From assembly GCA_944323055.1 (NCBI GenBank), contig CALUQZ010000006.1:22816-86815 (forward strand): DNA of 64,000 nt, read 5' to 3'. The notes beneath the pieces are model-generated. The model ran no database searches, was not told the origin of the DNA, and worked only from the letters and a program-made list of their open reading frames with translations. Source of the stretch: an uncultured Acholeplasmatales bacterium (GTDB lineage Bacteria; Bacillota_I; Bacilli_A; Acholeplasmatales; Anaeroplasmataceae). The translations under genes were made by a program, and so were the position numbers. Positions 36,375 to 44,814 of the stretch are shown one piece after another; the first letter of the stretch is position 1, and each line of letters opens with the position of its first letter.

Positions 36375-36960
36375 TATATTAGAAATTAAACAATATGCAA
36401 AAGAGAATAATGTTCCTATTATAACAGATGAAGGTATTGCTTTTTTGCTAGAACAAATTAAACAATATAAGGTTAAAGAAGTATTAGAGATAGGTACTGC
36501 TATTGCCTACTCTTCTTCTTTGATGGCTTTAGCTGGTGTTTCTGTCACTACGATAGAAAGAGATTTAAATATGTATAATCAGGCACTTATTAATATTAAT
36601 GACCTAGGTTTAAATGATAAAATAAAAGTAATATTTAAAGATGCCCTAGAAGCTTATTCATTAGTAGAAGATAAGAAATATGATTTAATTTTTATTGATG
36701 CTGCTAAAGCTCAATATGAAAAGTTTTTTAATATGTATACTCCTTTATTAAATGAAGGTGGAATAGTAGTTTGTGATAATCTTGACTTTCATGGCTTAGT
36801 TAAAGAAAAAGATTTGACCTCTTATTCTAGAAATTTACGTTCTATGATAAAAAAGATTCGTTTATTTAGAAGTTTTTTAGAAAATAATGAAAATTATACT
36901 ACTAAAATTTATAATATTGGAGATGGAATGAGTGTTTCAATTAAAAAAAAGTTTAATTGA
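36367..36960 (+). CDS. trmR: O-methyltransferase, TrmR (YrrM)-like
   Basis: The 197-residue protein is a class I SAM-dependent O-methyltransferase. The SAM motif VLEIGTAIAYSS lies near 37-48, the acidic residue after strand 2 in TTIERD, and the metal-type DLIFIDAAKAQY near 104-115. TrmR methylates 5-hydroxyuridine at tRNA position 34. The gene order after ruvX and the DUF1292 gene matches yrrM in B. subtilis, although mltG (yrrL), normally between them, is missing. The ATG at 36367 lies in the end of the upstream gene; a longer frame from 36241 is only the alternate reading of the Cys-rich tail. Confidence 0.88.
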   Translation: MNSILEIKQYAKENNVPIITDEGIAFLLEQIKQYKVKEVLEIGTAIAYSSSLMALAGVSVTTIERDLNMYNQALININDLGLNDKIKVIFKDALEAYSLVEDKKYDLIFIDAAKAQYEKFFNMYTPLLNEGGIVVCDNLDFHGLVKEKDLTSYSRNLRSMIKKIRLFRSFLENNENYTTKIYNIGDGMSVSIKKKFN

Positions 36961-36972
36961 AACATTTTCTTT
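36934..36972 (+). terminator. Terminator overlapping the trmR stop
   Basis: GTTTCAATTAAA (36934-36945) pairs with TTTAATTGAAAC (36952-36963), 12 bp, followed by a T-rich tract. Confidence 0.8.
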
Positions 36973-36990
36973 TATTTTAATTAAAAATAA

Positions 36991-37026
36991 TTGAATATTT
37001 AATAATTATGTCGTATAATGACATAA
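36991..37026 (+). promoter_or_regulatory. marR promoter with embedded operator
   Basis: TTGAAT (36991-36996) and TATAAT (37014-37019) are 17 bases apart. The -10 box sits exactly inside an inverted repeat: TTATGTC (37006-37012) and GACATAA (37020-37026). This is the position expected for a repressor site of the MarR-type protein encoded 15 bases downstream, suggesting autoregulation. Confidence 0.75.
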
Positions 37027-37040
37027 AGAGGTGTTGAATA

Positions 37041-37469
37041 ATGGATGTTATTAAAAGAAAAGAGATAATTGAAAATATTAAAGAATTATCGTATTATTTT
37101 GACAAATGTAAAGATAAACTATGTGAACCATATGGCTTATCTAGTGTTCAATCAAAAGTAATTTTAGATGTTTATCATAATGAAGGAACTAAAATTACAG
37201 GTATTTGTCAGAGATTGAATAAAGAAACTAATACTATTTCGCCTTTAATTAATCGTTTAATTAATCATGAGTATTTAGTAAAAGAAAATGATAAAAATGA
37301 TCGTAGAATTTATTATATCTATTTGTCAGAAAAATCTAAAAACATTATGGAAAGTTTAGTTAAAGATATTGAAACTATGACTTGGCCACTATTTGATTCA
37401 ATTAGTGAAGAACAAGCTAATATGATATATGAATCTTTAAAAATATTAATAGATATAACGAGGAAATAA
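37041..37469 (+). CDS. MarR family transcriptional regulator
   Basis: The 142-residue protein has a MarR winged-helix fold: the HTH segment TGICQRLNKETNTISPLINRL lies around residues 54-73 and the wing carries NDKNDRRIYYIYL with the typical D-x-R-R. It should bind the palindrome in its own promoter as a dimer. The phosphodiesterase gene follows directly (1-base gap), so both are under the same control. Ligand unknown. Confidence 0.92.
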   Translation: MDVIKRKEIIENIKELSYYFDKCKDKLCEPYGLSSVQSKVILDVYHNEGTKITGICQRLNKETNTISPLINRLINHEYLVKENDKNDRRIYYIYLSEKSKNIMESLVKDIETMTWPLFDSISEEQANMIYESLKILIDITRK

Positions 37470-37470
37470 A

Positions 37471-38001
37471 ATGAAATATTTAATTGCTTCAGATATTCAT
37501 GGAGCATATGAAGAAGCTAAGTTTATTTATGATACTTTTGTAGTTGGCAACTTTGATAAATTAATTTTATTAGGTGATATTTTATATCATGGTCCTAGAA
37601 ATGATTTGCTAATTGATTATAACCCTAAAAAAGTAATAGCTTTATTTAATGAGATAAGTTCTAATATTATTGCTATTAAAGGTAATTGTGAAGCTTATGT
37701 TGATCAAATGGTTTTAAATTTTAAAATTTTAGATGAACACTTTATTGATATTGCTAATAGAACATATTATTTATGTCATGGCCATCTTTTAAAATTTGAT
37801 GAATCAGATGCTTTAAAAAATAATATAATATTATATGGACATTATCATATTCCTAGTATTAAAAAAACATCTAAAAATGTTTATATTAATGTAGGAAGTA
37901 TAGCTTTACCTAAAGAAAACAGTCCTAAAACTTACGCTGTTTTAGATGAACAAGGTATTACGATATATAGTATTGATAATGATGTAGTTTTAACATATTG
38001 A
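37471..38001 (+). CDS. YfcE/MJ0936 family metallophosphodiesterase
   Basis: The 176-residue protein is a calcineurin-like phosphoesterase. The metal ligands appear in order: SDIHG (8-12), LGDILYHGPRND, KGNCEAYVD, CHGH and GHYHIP. This matches YfcE-type enzymes, which hydrolyse phosphodiesters in vitro; the natural substrate is not known. Its ribosome site AGGAAA lies in the end of marR. It forms a two-gene unit with the regulator. Confidence 0.9.
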   Translation: MKYLIASDIHGAYEEAKFIYDTFVVGNFDKLILLGDILYHGPRNDLLIDYNPKKVIALFNEISSNIIAIKGNCEAYVDQMVLNFKILDEHFIDIANRTYYLCHGHLLKFDESDALKNNIILYGHYHIPSIKKTSKNVYINVGSIALPKENSPKTYAVLDEQGITIYSIDNDVVLTY

Positions 38002-38025
38002 TTGTCTTTTTTGACAATCTTTTTT
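38000..38025 (+). terminator. Terminator after the phosphodiesterase gene
   Basis: GATTGTC (38000-38006) and GACAATC (38013-38019) pair around six T residues, followed by a further T tract; the stem overlaps the stop codon. Confidence 0.8.
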
Positions 38026-38084
38026 AATTTTTATTCTTTTTTGACTATTATATTATGAAAGTACAAAAAAGGAGATATTAACTA

Positions 38085-38555
38085 ATGATAAAAATTTATT
38101 TTATTTTTTTAGCAATTATAGCTTTAACATTAGGTTTTATAAATAAACCACAAGAAAAAAATGTTGTTAGTCCAGAAGAGATAGTTTACATAGAAGTAGA
38201 AGTTGATGGATATTGTAAAAGGCCAGGAACTTACAAAATACCTGAAAAAACATCAAAAGAACAGTTATTATCACTAGTAGGAGTCTATGAATCAGCCATA
38301 TATAAAGATTTTACTATAGCAAACGGAACATATATTTTATTTTATGAACCACCAACTAATCCAATTGTCATATCAAAAGCTAGCCTTGAAGAATTAGATA
38401 GTTTGCCAGGAATAGGTGAAGCTAAAGCTCAAACTATTTTAGATTATTTAGCTAATAATCAAGTGTTTGATACTTGGGATGAATTCTTTGATTTAGTAAA
38501 AATAAGAGATGAAGATGCAAAGTTTAAAATTAAATCTGCAGCAGTGCTCAGATAA
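38085..38555 (+). CDS. comEA: ComEA-like DNA-binding competence protein
   Basis: The 156-residue protein has an N-terminal membrane anchor (about 3-18), an SLBB-like domain (VEVDGYCKRPGTYKI and on) and a C-terminal helix-hairpin-helix pair with ISKASLEELDSLPGIGEAKA. This is the ComEA layout, the surface receptor that hands DNA to the ComEC channel. comEC overlaps its end. A strong GGAGATA site precedes the start. Confidence 0.92.
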   Translation: MIKIYFIFLAIIALTLGFINKPQEKNVVSPEEIVYIEVEVDGYCKRPGTYKIPEKTSKEQLLSLVGVYESAIYKDFTIANGTYILFYEPPTNPIVISKASLEELDSLPGIGEAKAQTILDYLANNQVFDTWDEFFDLVKIRDEDAKFKIKSAAVLR

Positions 38556-40587
38556 ATATCATTTTGTTGTTATAGGAATTGTTTTATTAGCTATTAGTTT
38601 ATATATAAACCTTATATTTGTTTTCTTTTTGTTATACTCTTATTTTATTATTAAAAGAAAATATTTAAACAAAATCTTAATTATAATTTGTTTTATATTA
38701 AGTTTATTACTAATTATTTTCTTTTATTTTTATAACTATGTACCATCATATTTAAACACTAATATTTATGTAAGTGAAGTTAAAGAAAACTACTTTACTT
38801 TTTATGTAGGATTTAATAAATATTTATCATACGATAAAATAGGTGTTAAACCTGGTGATATTTTATATATTGAAGGAAGTGTAAATGAATATTTAGAGCC
38901 ATCTTATGACGGGGATTTTAATACAATTACTTTTTTAAGGGGCAAACTAGTAAAAGGAATATATCATATTGATTATTATGAAATTAAATCATATATTCTT
39001 ACTTTTACTAGACTAAAATGTTTAATTTTAGAATATTATCAGAGTAAAATTAGTAGTGATTATTTTGATTTATTTTCTTGTCTAGTCTTTGGTGAGAATG
39101 TAGCATTAGATACAACTAATTATGCTAAATTAAATATTTTACATGTATTAGCTTTGAGTGGGTTTCATCTTATCTTAATATACAAATTTTTGTTTAGTTT
39201 TCTTTTTAAAATAACCAAAAAATATGTTTTATCAGAAAATATAGTTTTAGTTTTATTATTTTTTTATACAGCATTATGTGGTTTTCAAGTTTCTTTAAAT
39301 CGCTCATTGATATTTTTAATTATATCTAAATTCAATGAGAGATATAATGTTAGATTAGCAAAATTAGATTTATTTAGTATTACTTTTTTAGTAGAATTAA
39401 TCAATCCTCTAATTATTTACAATACTGGCTTTATATTTTCACAAATTTCTAGTTTTGGTTTATTATATATTAATGAATTTATTAATGCTAAAAATAAAAT
39501 CATTAAACAACTATTAGAAGGTATCTATTTTTTGGCCTTATGTTTTCCTTTTATGACCAATTTTACTAACGAACTTAGTTTTTTTACTATAATATCATTT
39601 TTATTTACAAATATAATATCTGTTATCTTTATACCCCTATGTTTTATATTTTTAATAATACCTAATTTAAGTTACTATTTATCATTTTTATTAATTGGAT
39701 TCAATTCTAATTTGACTATTTTAGCAAATAGTCTAACTTTTATTACTCCTTATATGAACAACTATATAAAAATATTTTATTATATAGGATTAATATATAT
39801 ACTATTTCTAATAAGTAGTAAAAAAAGGGTAATTAAAGGTGTTTTTTTATTTATATGTATTATTTTATTATATTTATTTATTCCTAATATTACTAATAAC
39901 TATATAGTGTTTTTAGATTGTTCGCAAGGCGATTCATGTTTAATTAAGGCAAATTATAAATATTATATGATAGATTGTTATAATAGTTATGATTACTTAA
40001 AGAAAAAAGGAATTAAGGAAATAGAAGCTATTTTTATATCACATGCTGATAGTGACCATTTTGGTGACTTATCTTTAATTGCAAATGATATAGATGTTAA
40101 AATGGTGTATTATTCAGCTACTGACAATGAAATAAGAACAAAATTAGAAGATATAAATGTTAAAAGTAAAGCCTTAAATTATGATGATATTATTGAATAT
40201 CCCAATTTAGTTTTTGATATATTGAGTGGTAGAAAAGAATATGATAGTTTAAATGATAATTCTCTAGTTATTTTAATTAGCTTTTTAAATAAAAAGTTTT
40301 TATTTACGGGAGATATTAGTATTGAAGTAGAATTAGATTTACTACCTTGTTTGTCTGATATTGATGTTTTAAAGGTTGCTCATCATGGTTCAGATACATC
40401 TACGTCAATTGATTTTTTAACTAAAACAAAACCGGAAATAGCTATTATTTCTTGTGGTTATAATAATAGATATAATTTTCCTAGTGATAGTACAATAAAA
40501 AAGCTTAAAAATTTGACTACTTATTATATAACTTATGAAACAGGTAATATCATTTTTTATCATAATAAGATTAAAACTTATCACTAA
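38509..40587 (+). CDS. comEC: ComEC/Rec2 DNA-uptake channel
   Basis: The 692-residue membrane protein has a small soluble domain near 75-150, a competence domain with many helices (ILHVLALSGFHLILIY near 210) and a C-terminal metallo-beta-lactamase domain with SHADSDHFGDL near 512 and VAHHGSDTST near 622. ComEC forms the channel for single-stranded DNA entry. The frame starts at 38509, inside comEA; an in-frame ATG two codons later is equally possible. A full-length channel and MBL domain argue that DNA uptake is functional. In B. subtilis the same comEA-comEC-holA-rpsT order is found. Confidence 0.93.
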   Translation: MKMQSLKLNLQQCSDKYHFVVIGIVLLAISLYINLIFVFFLLYSYFIIKRKYLNKILIIICFILSLLLIIFFYFYNYVPSYLNTNIYVSEVKENYFTFYVGFNKYLSYDKIGVKPGDILYIEGSVNEYLEPSYDGDFNTITFLRGKLVKGIYHIDYYEIKSYILTFTRLKCLILEYYQSKISSDYFDLFSCLVFGENVALDTTNYAKLNILHVLALSGFHLILIYKFLFSFLFKITKKYVLSENIVLVLLFFYTALCGFQVSLNRSLIFLIISKFNERYNVRLAKLDLFSITFLVELINPLIIYNTGFIFSQISSFGLLYINEFINAKNKIIKQLLEGIYFLALCFPFMTNFTNELSFFTIISFLFTNIISVIFIPLCFIFLIIPNLSYYLSFLLIGFNSNLTILANSLTFITPYMNNYIKIFYYIGLIYILFLISSKKRVIKGVFLFICIILLYLFIPNITNNYIVFLDCSQGDSCLIKANYKYYMIDCYNSYDYLKKKGIKEIEAIFISHADSDHFGDLSLIANDIDVKMVYYSATDNEIRTKLEDINVKSKALNYDDIIEYPNLVFDILSGRKEYDSLNDNSLVILISFLNKKFLFTGDISIEVELDLLPCLSDIDVLKVAHHGSDTSTSIDFLTKTKPEIAIISCGYNNRYNFPSDSTIKKLKNLTTYYITYETGNIIFYHNKIKTYH

Positions 40588-41028
40588 ATGTGGTATAATT
40601 TGTATGGTTTTAATATGAGATACATAATTTAGTGGTGTGTTTCTTATCTTTAATGACTAGTCAGTAAGAAGCGAGTTTTTAAATAGATTGCAATATTAAT
40701 TTTAATCTTAAAATATAGATAACATGAGTTATTTAAAGTAAAATTATTTAGCTTTGTAAGATATAGATATTATGGATATTTGATAATTTAATCATTACAA
40801 AGTTTTACTAAATTAGTTGTTGAAACCTATGGTATTAATATATAGTTTATAAAGAGTTAATTGATTTATAAAAAATTAGCAAATTATAGATTCATTTAAA
40901 TTTATAAGACTAAAACTATATCTACTTTATTGTTAAAATTTATAGTAAAACTTTATATAGTTTTGTGATGATATGTAGATAAATACAGCAAAAGGGTGTG
41001 AAAATCGAGTTTAGTCTGCTCGAAAAAT
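40588..41028 (+). other. 441-base leader or non-coding region before holA
   Basis: No credible gene is visible. An extended -10 box (TGGTATAAT, 40591-40599) would start a transcript near 40606. Local hairpins include TTCTTA/TAAGAA at about 40640-40672 and CGAG/CTCG just before holA (41008-41024). The length and structure suggest a long untranslated leader or a small RNA. I see no RNase P, tmRNA, SRP or T-box consensus. B. subtilis has the short gene yqzM here, which I do not find. Confidence 0.4.
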
Positions 41029-41958
41029 ATGATAAACAACAATTTTATTATTTATGCTACTGAACAAATTAAAGTAGAAGAACAAATTAAAAATATTTTA
41101 AATGATTTAGATATAAATACAGAGATTGAATACTACGATCTTAAAGAAGATGGAATAAGTCAAATATTAGGTGTTTTAAATACGCCTAATTTTCTTAATG
41201 AAAATAAATGTGTTTGTGTTAAGAAAGCAGAAGATATATTTAATTTAGATAAAAAATATTATAACTATTTTATAAAGTATTTAACTAATCCGGCTTCTTT
41301 TTCATTTTTAATATTATGGTTTACTAATATTAAAGATGAAAAATTTTCTGATATAAAAAAGTTATGTATATATTATGATTTAAATAATAAAGTTACTTCA
41401 ATAGAAGAATTTATTTTAGATTATTTAAAAAGAAATAATTTTAATGCTTCTAAAGAAGCGTTAGAAGCTATATTAAAACAAGCTAAAGATTTAAATCAAG
41501 TAAAGAATATTTTAGATGAACTAATATGTTATAAGTATAATGAAAAAGAAATAACTATTAGCGACATAAAAGATTTATTAGAGGACCCATTAGAAGATAA
41601 TGTTTATGAATTATGTAATGCTGTTATTAAAAGAGATAGCAATAGAGCATATAGTATTTATAGTGATTTATTAAAACAAAACATTCAAATTACTTATTTA
41701 CTAGGGTTAATTATTACTAAATTTGAAGAAATATATAATAATAATGTATTAGTTAGTTACGGATATACTCAAAATGATTTAGCTGAAATTAATCAAGTTA
41801 AATTAGGTAGAGCATATTATATGTTACAAGATGCTAAAAATACCTCTAATAAAAGTCTTAAGAGAACATTAACTAAATTAAATGATTTAGAATTAGGTAT
41901 AAAAAAAGGCTCCTTGAATCCGAAGGTTGCCTTTAGTAGTTTTTTATTAGGTTTATAA
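41029..41958 (+). CDS. holA: DNA polymerase III delta subunit
   Basis: The 309-residue protein is the clamp-loader delta subunit, which opens the sliding clamp. The N-terminal fold (IIYATEQIKVEEQIKNIL), the middle FLILWFTN strand and the C-terminal LGLIITKFEEIYN and LNDLELGIKKG segments fit HolA, the last being the family's typical L-x-E-x-x-x-K-x-G ending. It lies next to rpsT on the opposite strand, as in B. subtilis and many Firmicutes. The Walker motif is absent, as is normal for delta. Confidence 0.9.
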   Translation: MINNNFIIYATEQIKVEEQIKNILNDLDINTEIEYYDLKEDGISQILGVLNTPNFLNENKCVCVKKAEDIFNLDKKYYNYFIKYLTNPASFSFLILWFTNIKDEKFSDIKKLCIYYDLNNKVTSIEEFILDYLKRNNFNASKEALEAILKQAKDLNQVKNILDELICYKYNEKEITISDIKDLLEDPLEDNVYELCNAVIKRDSNRAYSIYSDLLKQNIQITYLLGLIITKFEEIYNNNVLVSYGYTQNDLAEINQVKLGRAYYMLQDAKNTSNKSLKRTLTKLNDLELGIKKGSLNPKVAFSSFLLGL

Positions 41959-41961
41959 AAT

Positions 41962-41987
41962 AAAAAAAGACTTTTTAGTCTTTTTTT
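41962..41987. terminator. Bidirectional terminator between holA and rpsT
   Basis: AAAAAAGACT and AGTCTTTTTT pair over 10 bp around TTTT (41963-41986), giving a T tract on both strands. Confidence 0.85.
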
Positions 41988-42249
41988 ATCGTAAGCTATT
42001 AACTGCCTCTGCTAATTTTGCTTTATTACGGGCAACATAGTTTTTATGAACAATTTTCTTTGCTAATGCTTTATCTAATACTTTGTAAGCATTACTTAAA
42101 GCTGCCTCAGCTTTAGCCAAATCTTTTTCTGCAACTGCAGATTTAACACTTTTTAATGTTGTTTTTAACATTGATTTATATGAGAAGTTAGCTTCTCTCT
42201 TTTTTTCATTAGTTAAATTTCTTTTAATTTGTTGTTGAATATTAGCCAT
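41986..42249 (-). CDS. rpsT: 30S ribosomal protein S20
   Basis: The 87-residue basic protein matches S20: MANIQQQIKRNLTNEKKREAN at its front binds 16S rRNA, and the C-terminal HKNYVARNKAKLAEAVN ends the three-helix bundle. The ATG at 42249 follows a strong GGGAGGTG site; an upstream extension is not supported. It is convergent with holA and divergent from pgsA. Confidence 0.97.
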   Translation of the reverse strand: MANIQQQIKRNLTNEKKREANFSYKSMLKTTLKSVKSAVAEKDLAKAEAALSNAYKVLDKALAKKIVHKNYVARNKAKLAEAVNSLR

Positions 42250-42371
42250 GGTTTCACCTCCCATATATTTAACGCATTTAATTATAACAAAAAGATGATT
42301 TAGTTGCAATAAAATAAAAAAATAATGTGAAAAAAAATATTATTATGATATAATAGCCTAGAGGCGATATT

Positions 42372-42941
42372 ATGACTTTACCAAATAAATTAACATTAAT
42401 GAGAATCTTAATAATACCTATTATGGTTATTTTGTATTTTATTCCTTATTTAAGGGATAACTACATTTTAAATAGCGGATTATCTATCTTATATTTGTTA
42501 GAAGTAATCCTATTTACAGTTGCAAGTTTTACTGATTTTTTAGATGGACATATTGCTAGAAGTAGGAATTTAATAACTACTTTTGGTAAGTTTGCTGATC
42601 CATTAGCTGATAAAATGTTGACATTTACAGCTATGTCTATTTTTTTAGCGGATGGTATTATGCCTTTATGGGTTTTTATTATAATTTTAGTTAGAGAATT
42701 TATGGTTTCTGGTATAAGAATGGTTTTAGCAGATAAACAAGTAGTAATAGCAGCTGCTAAACTTGGTAAGTATAAAACAGCATGTACTATGTTAGCATTG
42801 ATAGTAATGTTTTTTAGCAATATGCACAATGTTGTTTATATTATTGGACAAGTATTAATTTATTTAGCTACAATTTTAACAATTATTTCTGGCTTTGAAT
42901 ATTTATATAAAAATCGTAAAGAAATATTTGAATCAATGTAA
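42372..42941 (+). CDS. pgsA: CDP-diacylglycerol-glycerol-3-phosphate 3-phosphatidyltransferase
   Basis: The 189-residue membrane enzyme makes phosphatidylglycerol phosphate. It carries the exact CDP-alcohol phosphotransferase motif DG-x2-AR-x8-G-x3-D-x3-D, starting at DGHIAR near residue 60. Four or more helices surround it. A TATAAT box lies about 20 bases before the start. It precedes recA, as in B. subtilis, although cinA, normally between them, is missing. Confidence 0.95.
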   Translation: MTLPNKLTLMRILIIPIMVILYFIPYLRDNYILNSGLSILYLLEVILFTVASFTDFLDGHIARSRNLITTFGKFADPLADKMLTFTAMSIFLADGIMPLWVFIIILVREFMVSGIRMVLADKQVVIAAAKLGKYKTACTMLALIVMFFSNMHNVVYIIGQVLIYLATILTIISGFEYLYKNRKEIFESM

Positions 42942-42984
42942 AAAAATGTATTTTTTTGACTATTATAATACGAGGTGGTAAGTA

Positions 42985-43977
42985 ATGGCAGATAGTAGAG
43001 AACAAGCGTTAGAACAAGCTTTAAAATCGATTGAAAAAGATTTTGGTAAAGGCTCAATTATGAGACTTGGTGATAAAGTTAAAGATAAATATGAAGTAAT
43101 ACCTACAGGTTCTTATGCTTTAGATAAAGCTTTAGGAGTTGGCGGTTATCCGCGAGGCCGTATTATTGAAATTTTTGGGCCTGAATCATCAGGAAAGACA
43201 ACTTTTGCTTTACACGCTATAGCTAGTGTGCAAAAAGAAGGTGGTTATGCAGCATTTATTGATGCTGAAAATGCACTTGACCCAATTTATGCAAAATCTT
43301 TAGGGGTAGATATTGATAATTTGTTGTTATCTCAACCTAATTCTGGAGAGCAAGCGTTAGAAATTGCTGAAGCTTTAATTAAATCTGGTAGTGTTGATTT
43401 AATAGTAGTTGATAGTGTAGCAGCATTAGTACCAGAAGCCGAACTTAATGGTGATATGGGTGATAGTCATGTTGGTCTACATGCAAGACTTATGAGTCAA
43501 GCTATGCGTATGTTATCAGGTATTATTGCTAAAACTAATTGTGTTGCAATATTTATTAACCAAATAAGAGAAAAAGTTGGTGTAATGTTTGGTAATCCTG
43601 AAACAACAACAGGTGGTAGAGCTTTAAAATTTTATTCTTCTATTAGGTTAGATATTAGAAAAAGTGAACAAATTAAAGATGGTACTAATATTATTGGTAA
43701 TAAAACGGTAGTTAAAGTAGTAAAAAATAAGGTTGCCCCACCTTTTAGAACAGCTGAGGTAGATATCATTTATGGCCAAGGTATATCTCATTTATCAGAA
43801 GTCGTTGATTTAGGAGTTACTTATGACATTATAAAAAAATCTGGTTCTTGGTTTAGTTATAATGATGCTAAAATAGGCCAAGGAAAAGAAGCTGCTAAGA
43901 AGTATTTAAATGATAATCCAGAGCTTTTAAATGAAATTGAAGACAAATTAAAACAAGCAATGGATATAAGTAATTAA
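42985..43977 (+). CDS. recA: Recombinase RecA
   Basis: The 330-residue protein is RecA, the strand-exchange and SOS-signal protein. Walker A GPESSGKT lies at 65-72, and the conserved MAT-like [13 protein letters not shown] and [10 protein letters not shown] segments follow. The C-terminal tail is short. I see no CGAACATATGTTCG-type LexA box in the 43 bases upstream. A bidirectional terminator follows the gene. Confidence 0.98.
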   Translation: MADSREQALEQALKSIEKDFGKGSIMRLGDKVKDKYEVIPTGSYALDKALGVGGYPRGRIIEIFGPESSGKTTFALHAIASVQKEGGYAAFIDAENALDPIYAKSLGVDIDNLLLSQPNSGEQALEIAEALIKSGSVDLIVVDSVAALVPEAELNGDMGDSHVGLHARLMSQAMRMLSGIIAKTNCVAIFINQIREKVGVMFGNPETTTGGRALKFYSSIRLDIRKSEQIKDGTNIIGNKTVVKVVKNKVAPPFRTAEVDIIYGQGISHLSEVVDLGVTYDIIKKSGSWFSYNDAKIGQGKEAAKKYLNDNPELLNEIEDKLKQAMDISN

Positions 43978-44003
43978 AAAAAAGCGAGTTTATCGCTTTT
44001 TTT
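43978..44003. terminator. Bidirectional terminator after recA
   Basis: AAAGCGA (43981-43987) pairs with TCGCTTT (43993-43999) with A and T runs on either side. It serves recA and the convergent unknown gene. Confidence 0.85.
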
Positions 44004-44577
44004 AATTTCTATAACCGCCAGTTTTAATTTCATAGGTGCCATATTCATAACTTATTATGTCATTATGTTCAGTAGAATTTCCACGATCAGTCACTGTGTA
44101 AGTAACTAAAACATAAAGACAAGGTTTAGGAAATGGTAGTAAGTAGTTAGTTCTATTAGCAAATATTTCTAAGTTTGAAATAGTTGTTGATTGTTTATGA
44201 CTAGAAGAAGAGTTCATACTAATAGTTCTTGAAGATGAACTTTTAAAAGCATCACTACTAATCCAATTACTACTTAAGGCTAGTTTAACTGTGAAGTTAT
44301 TATTTAATAATGTACCATTTATTCTTTCTTCGGAAATAGTTATTTCATAAGATGCTTGATAATCATCAGTAATGTCAAACTCTGTACAAACGATTTTAAG
44401 ATCATAATCATTGACTTGATTGTACTTTAATTCTCTGACATTTTCAGTTACACCAAAAGCTGTAGGTATATCAATTTTAGTATTGTAATACATTGTTAGG
44501 TAATAAATAGGGATAGCGATAATTATAATGGCTAATAAAATGAATATAAAGATAAATTTTCTCGGTATTTTTTTCAT
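44002..44577 (-). CDS. Unknown membrane-anchored extracytoplasmic protein
   Basis: The 191-residue protein has a basic N-terminus followed by one membrane helix (about 9-30) and then a beta-rich domain of about 155 residues. A Ser-rich stretch (KSSSSRTISMNSSSS) lies in the middle. The helix lacks a lipobox or clear cleavage site, so it is probably a membrane anchor. I recognise no family. It lies on the opposite strand within an otherwise conserved recA-rny block, so it may be a later insertion. Confidence 0.7.
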   Translation of the reverse strand: MKKIPRKFIFIFILLAIIIIAIPIYYLTMYYNTKIDIPTAFGVTENVRELKYNQVNDYDLKIVCTEFDITDDYQASYEITISEERINGTLLNNNFTVKLALSSNWISSDAFKSSSSRTISMNSSSSHKQSTTISNLEIFANRTNYLLPFPKPCLYVLVTYTVTDRGNSTEHNDIISYEYGTYEIKTGGYRN

Positions 44578-44716
44578 AGTTGACCTCTCTAAAACATCAT
44601 TTTTAAAATAAGTAATTTATTAAATCATTTATAATTATAACTATTTTGTCTTTTTTTTCAAGCTTAAAGGTATTATATAGACATCTTTTAATGGATAAAA
44701 CTTTGACATATCTTTA

Positions 44717-44745
44717 TTGACTAAAGTGGTTAATTTTAGTATAAT
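44717..44745 (+). promoter_or_regulatory. Promoter of rny
   Basis: TTGACT (44717-44722) and TATAAT (44740-44745) are separated by 17 bases, near consensus. Confidence 0.8.
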
Positions 44746-44814
44746 TGCCTTGTGTAAGTGATTTACATTACTTATCAATTAATAGATGAATAGAATAGGA
44801 GAATATAAACATAT

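Noticed and set aside
36241..36960. Long frame giving trmR a hydrophobic N-terminal extension of about 42 residues
   Set aside because: The extension is the alternate-frame reading of the Cys/His-rich tail codons of the upstream gene. The methyltransferase family begins at the ATG at 36367.
42942..42984. SOS (LexA) box before recA
   Set aside because: No sequence near the CGAACATATGTTCG consensus is present in the short gap.
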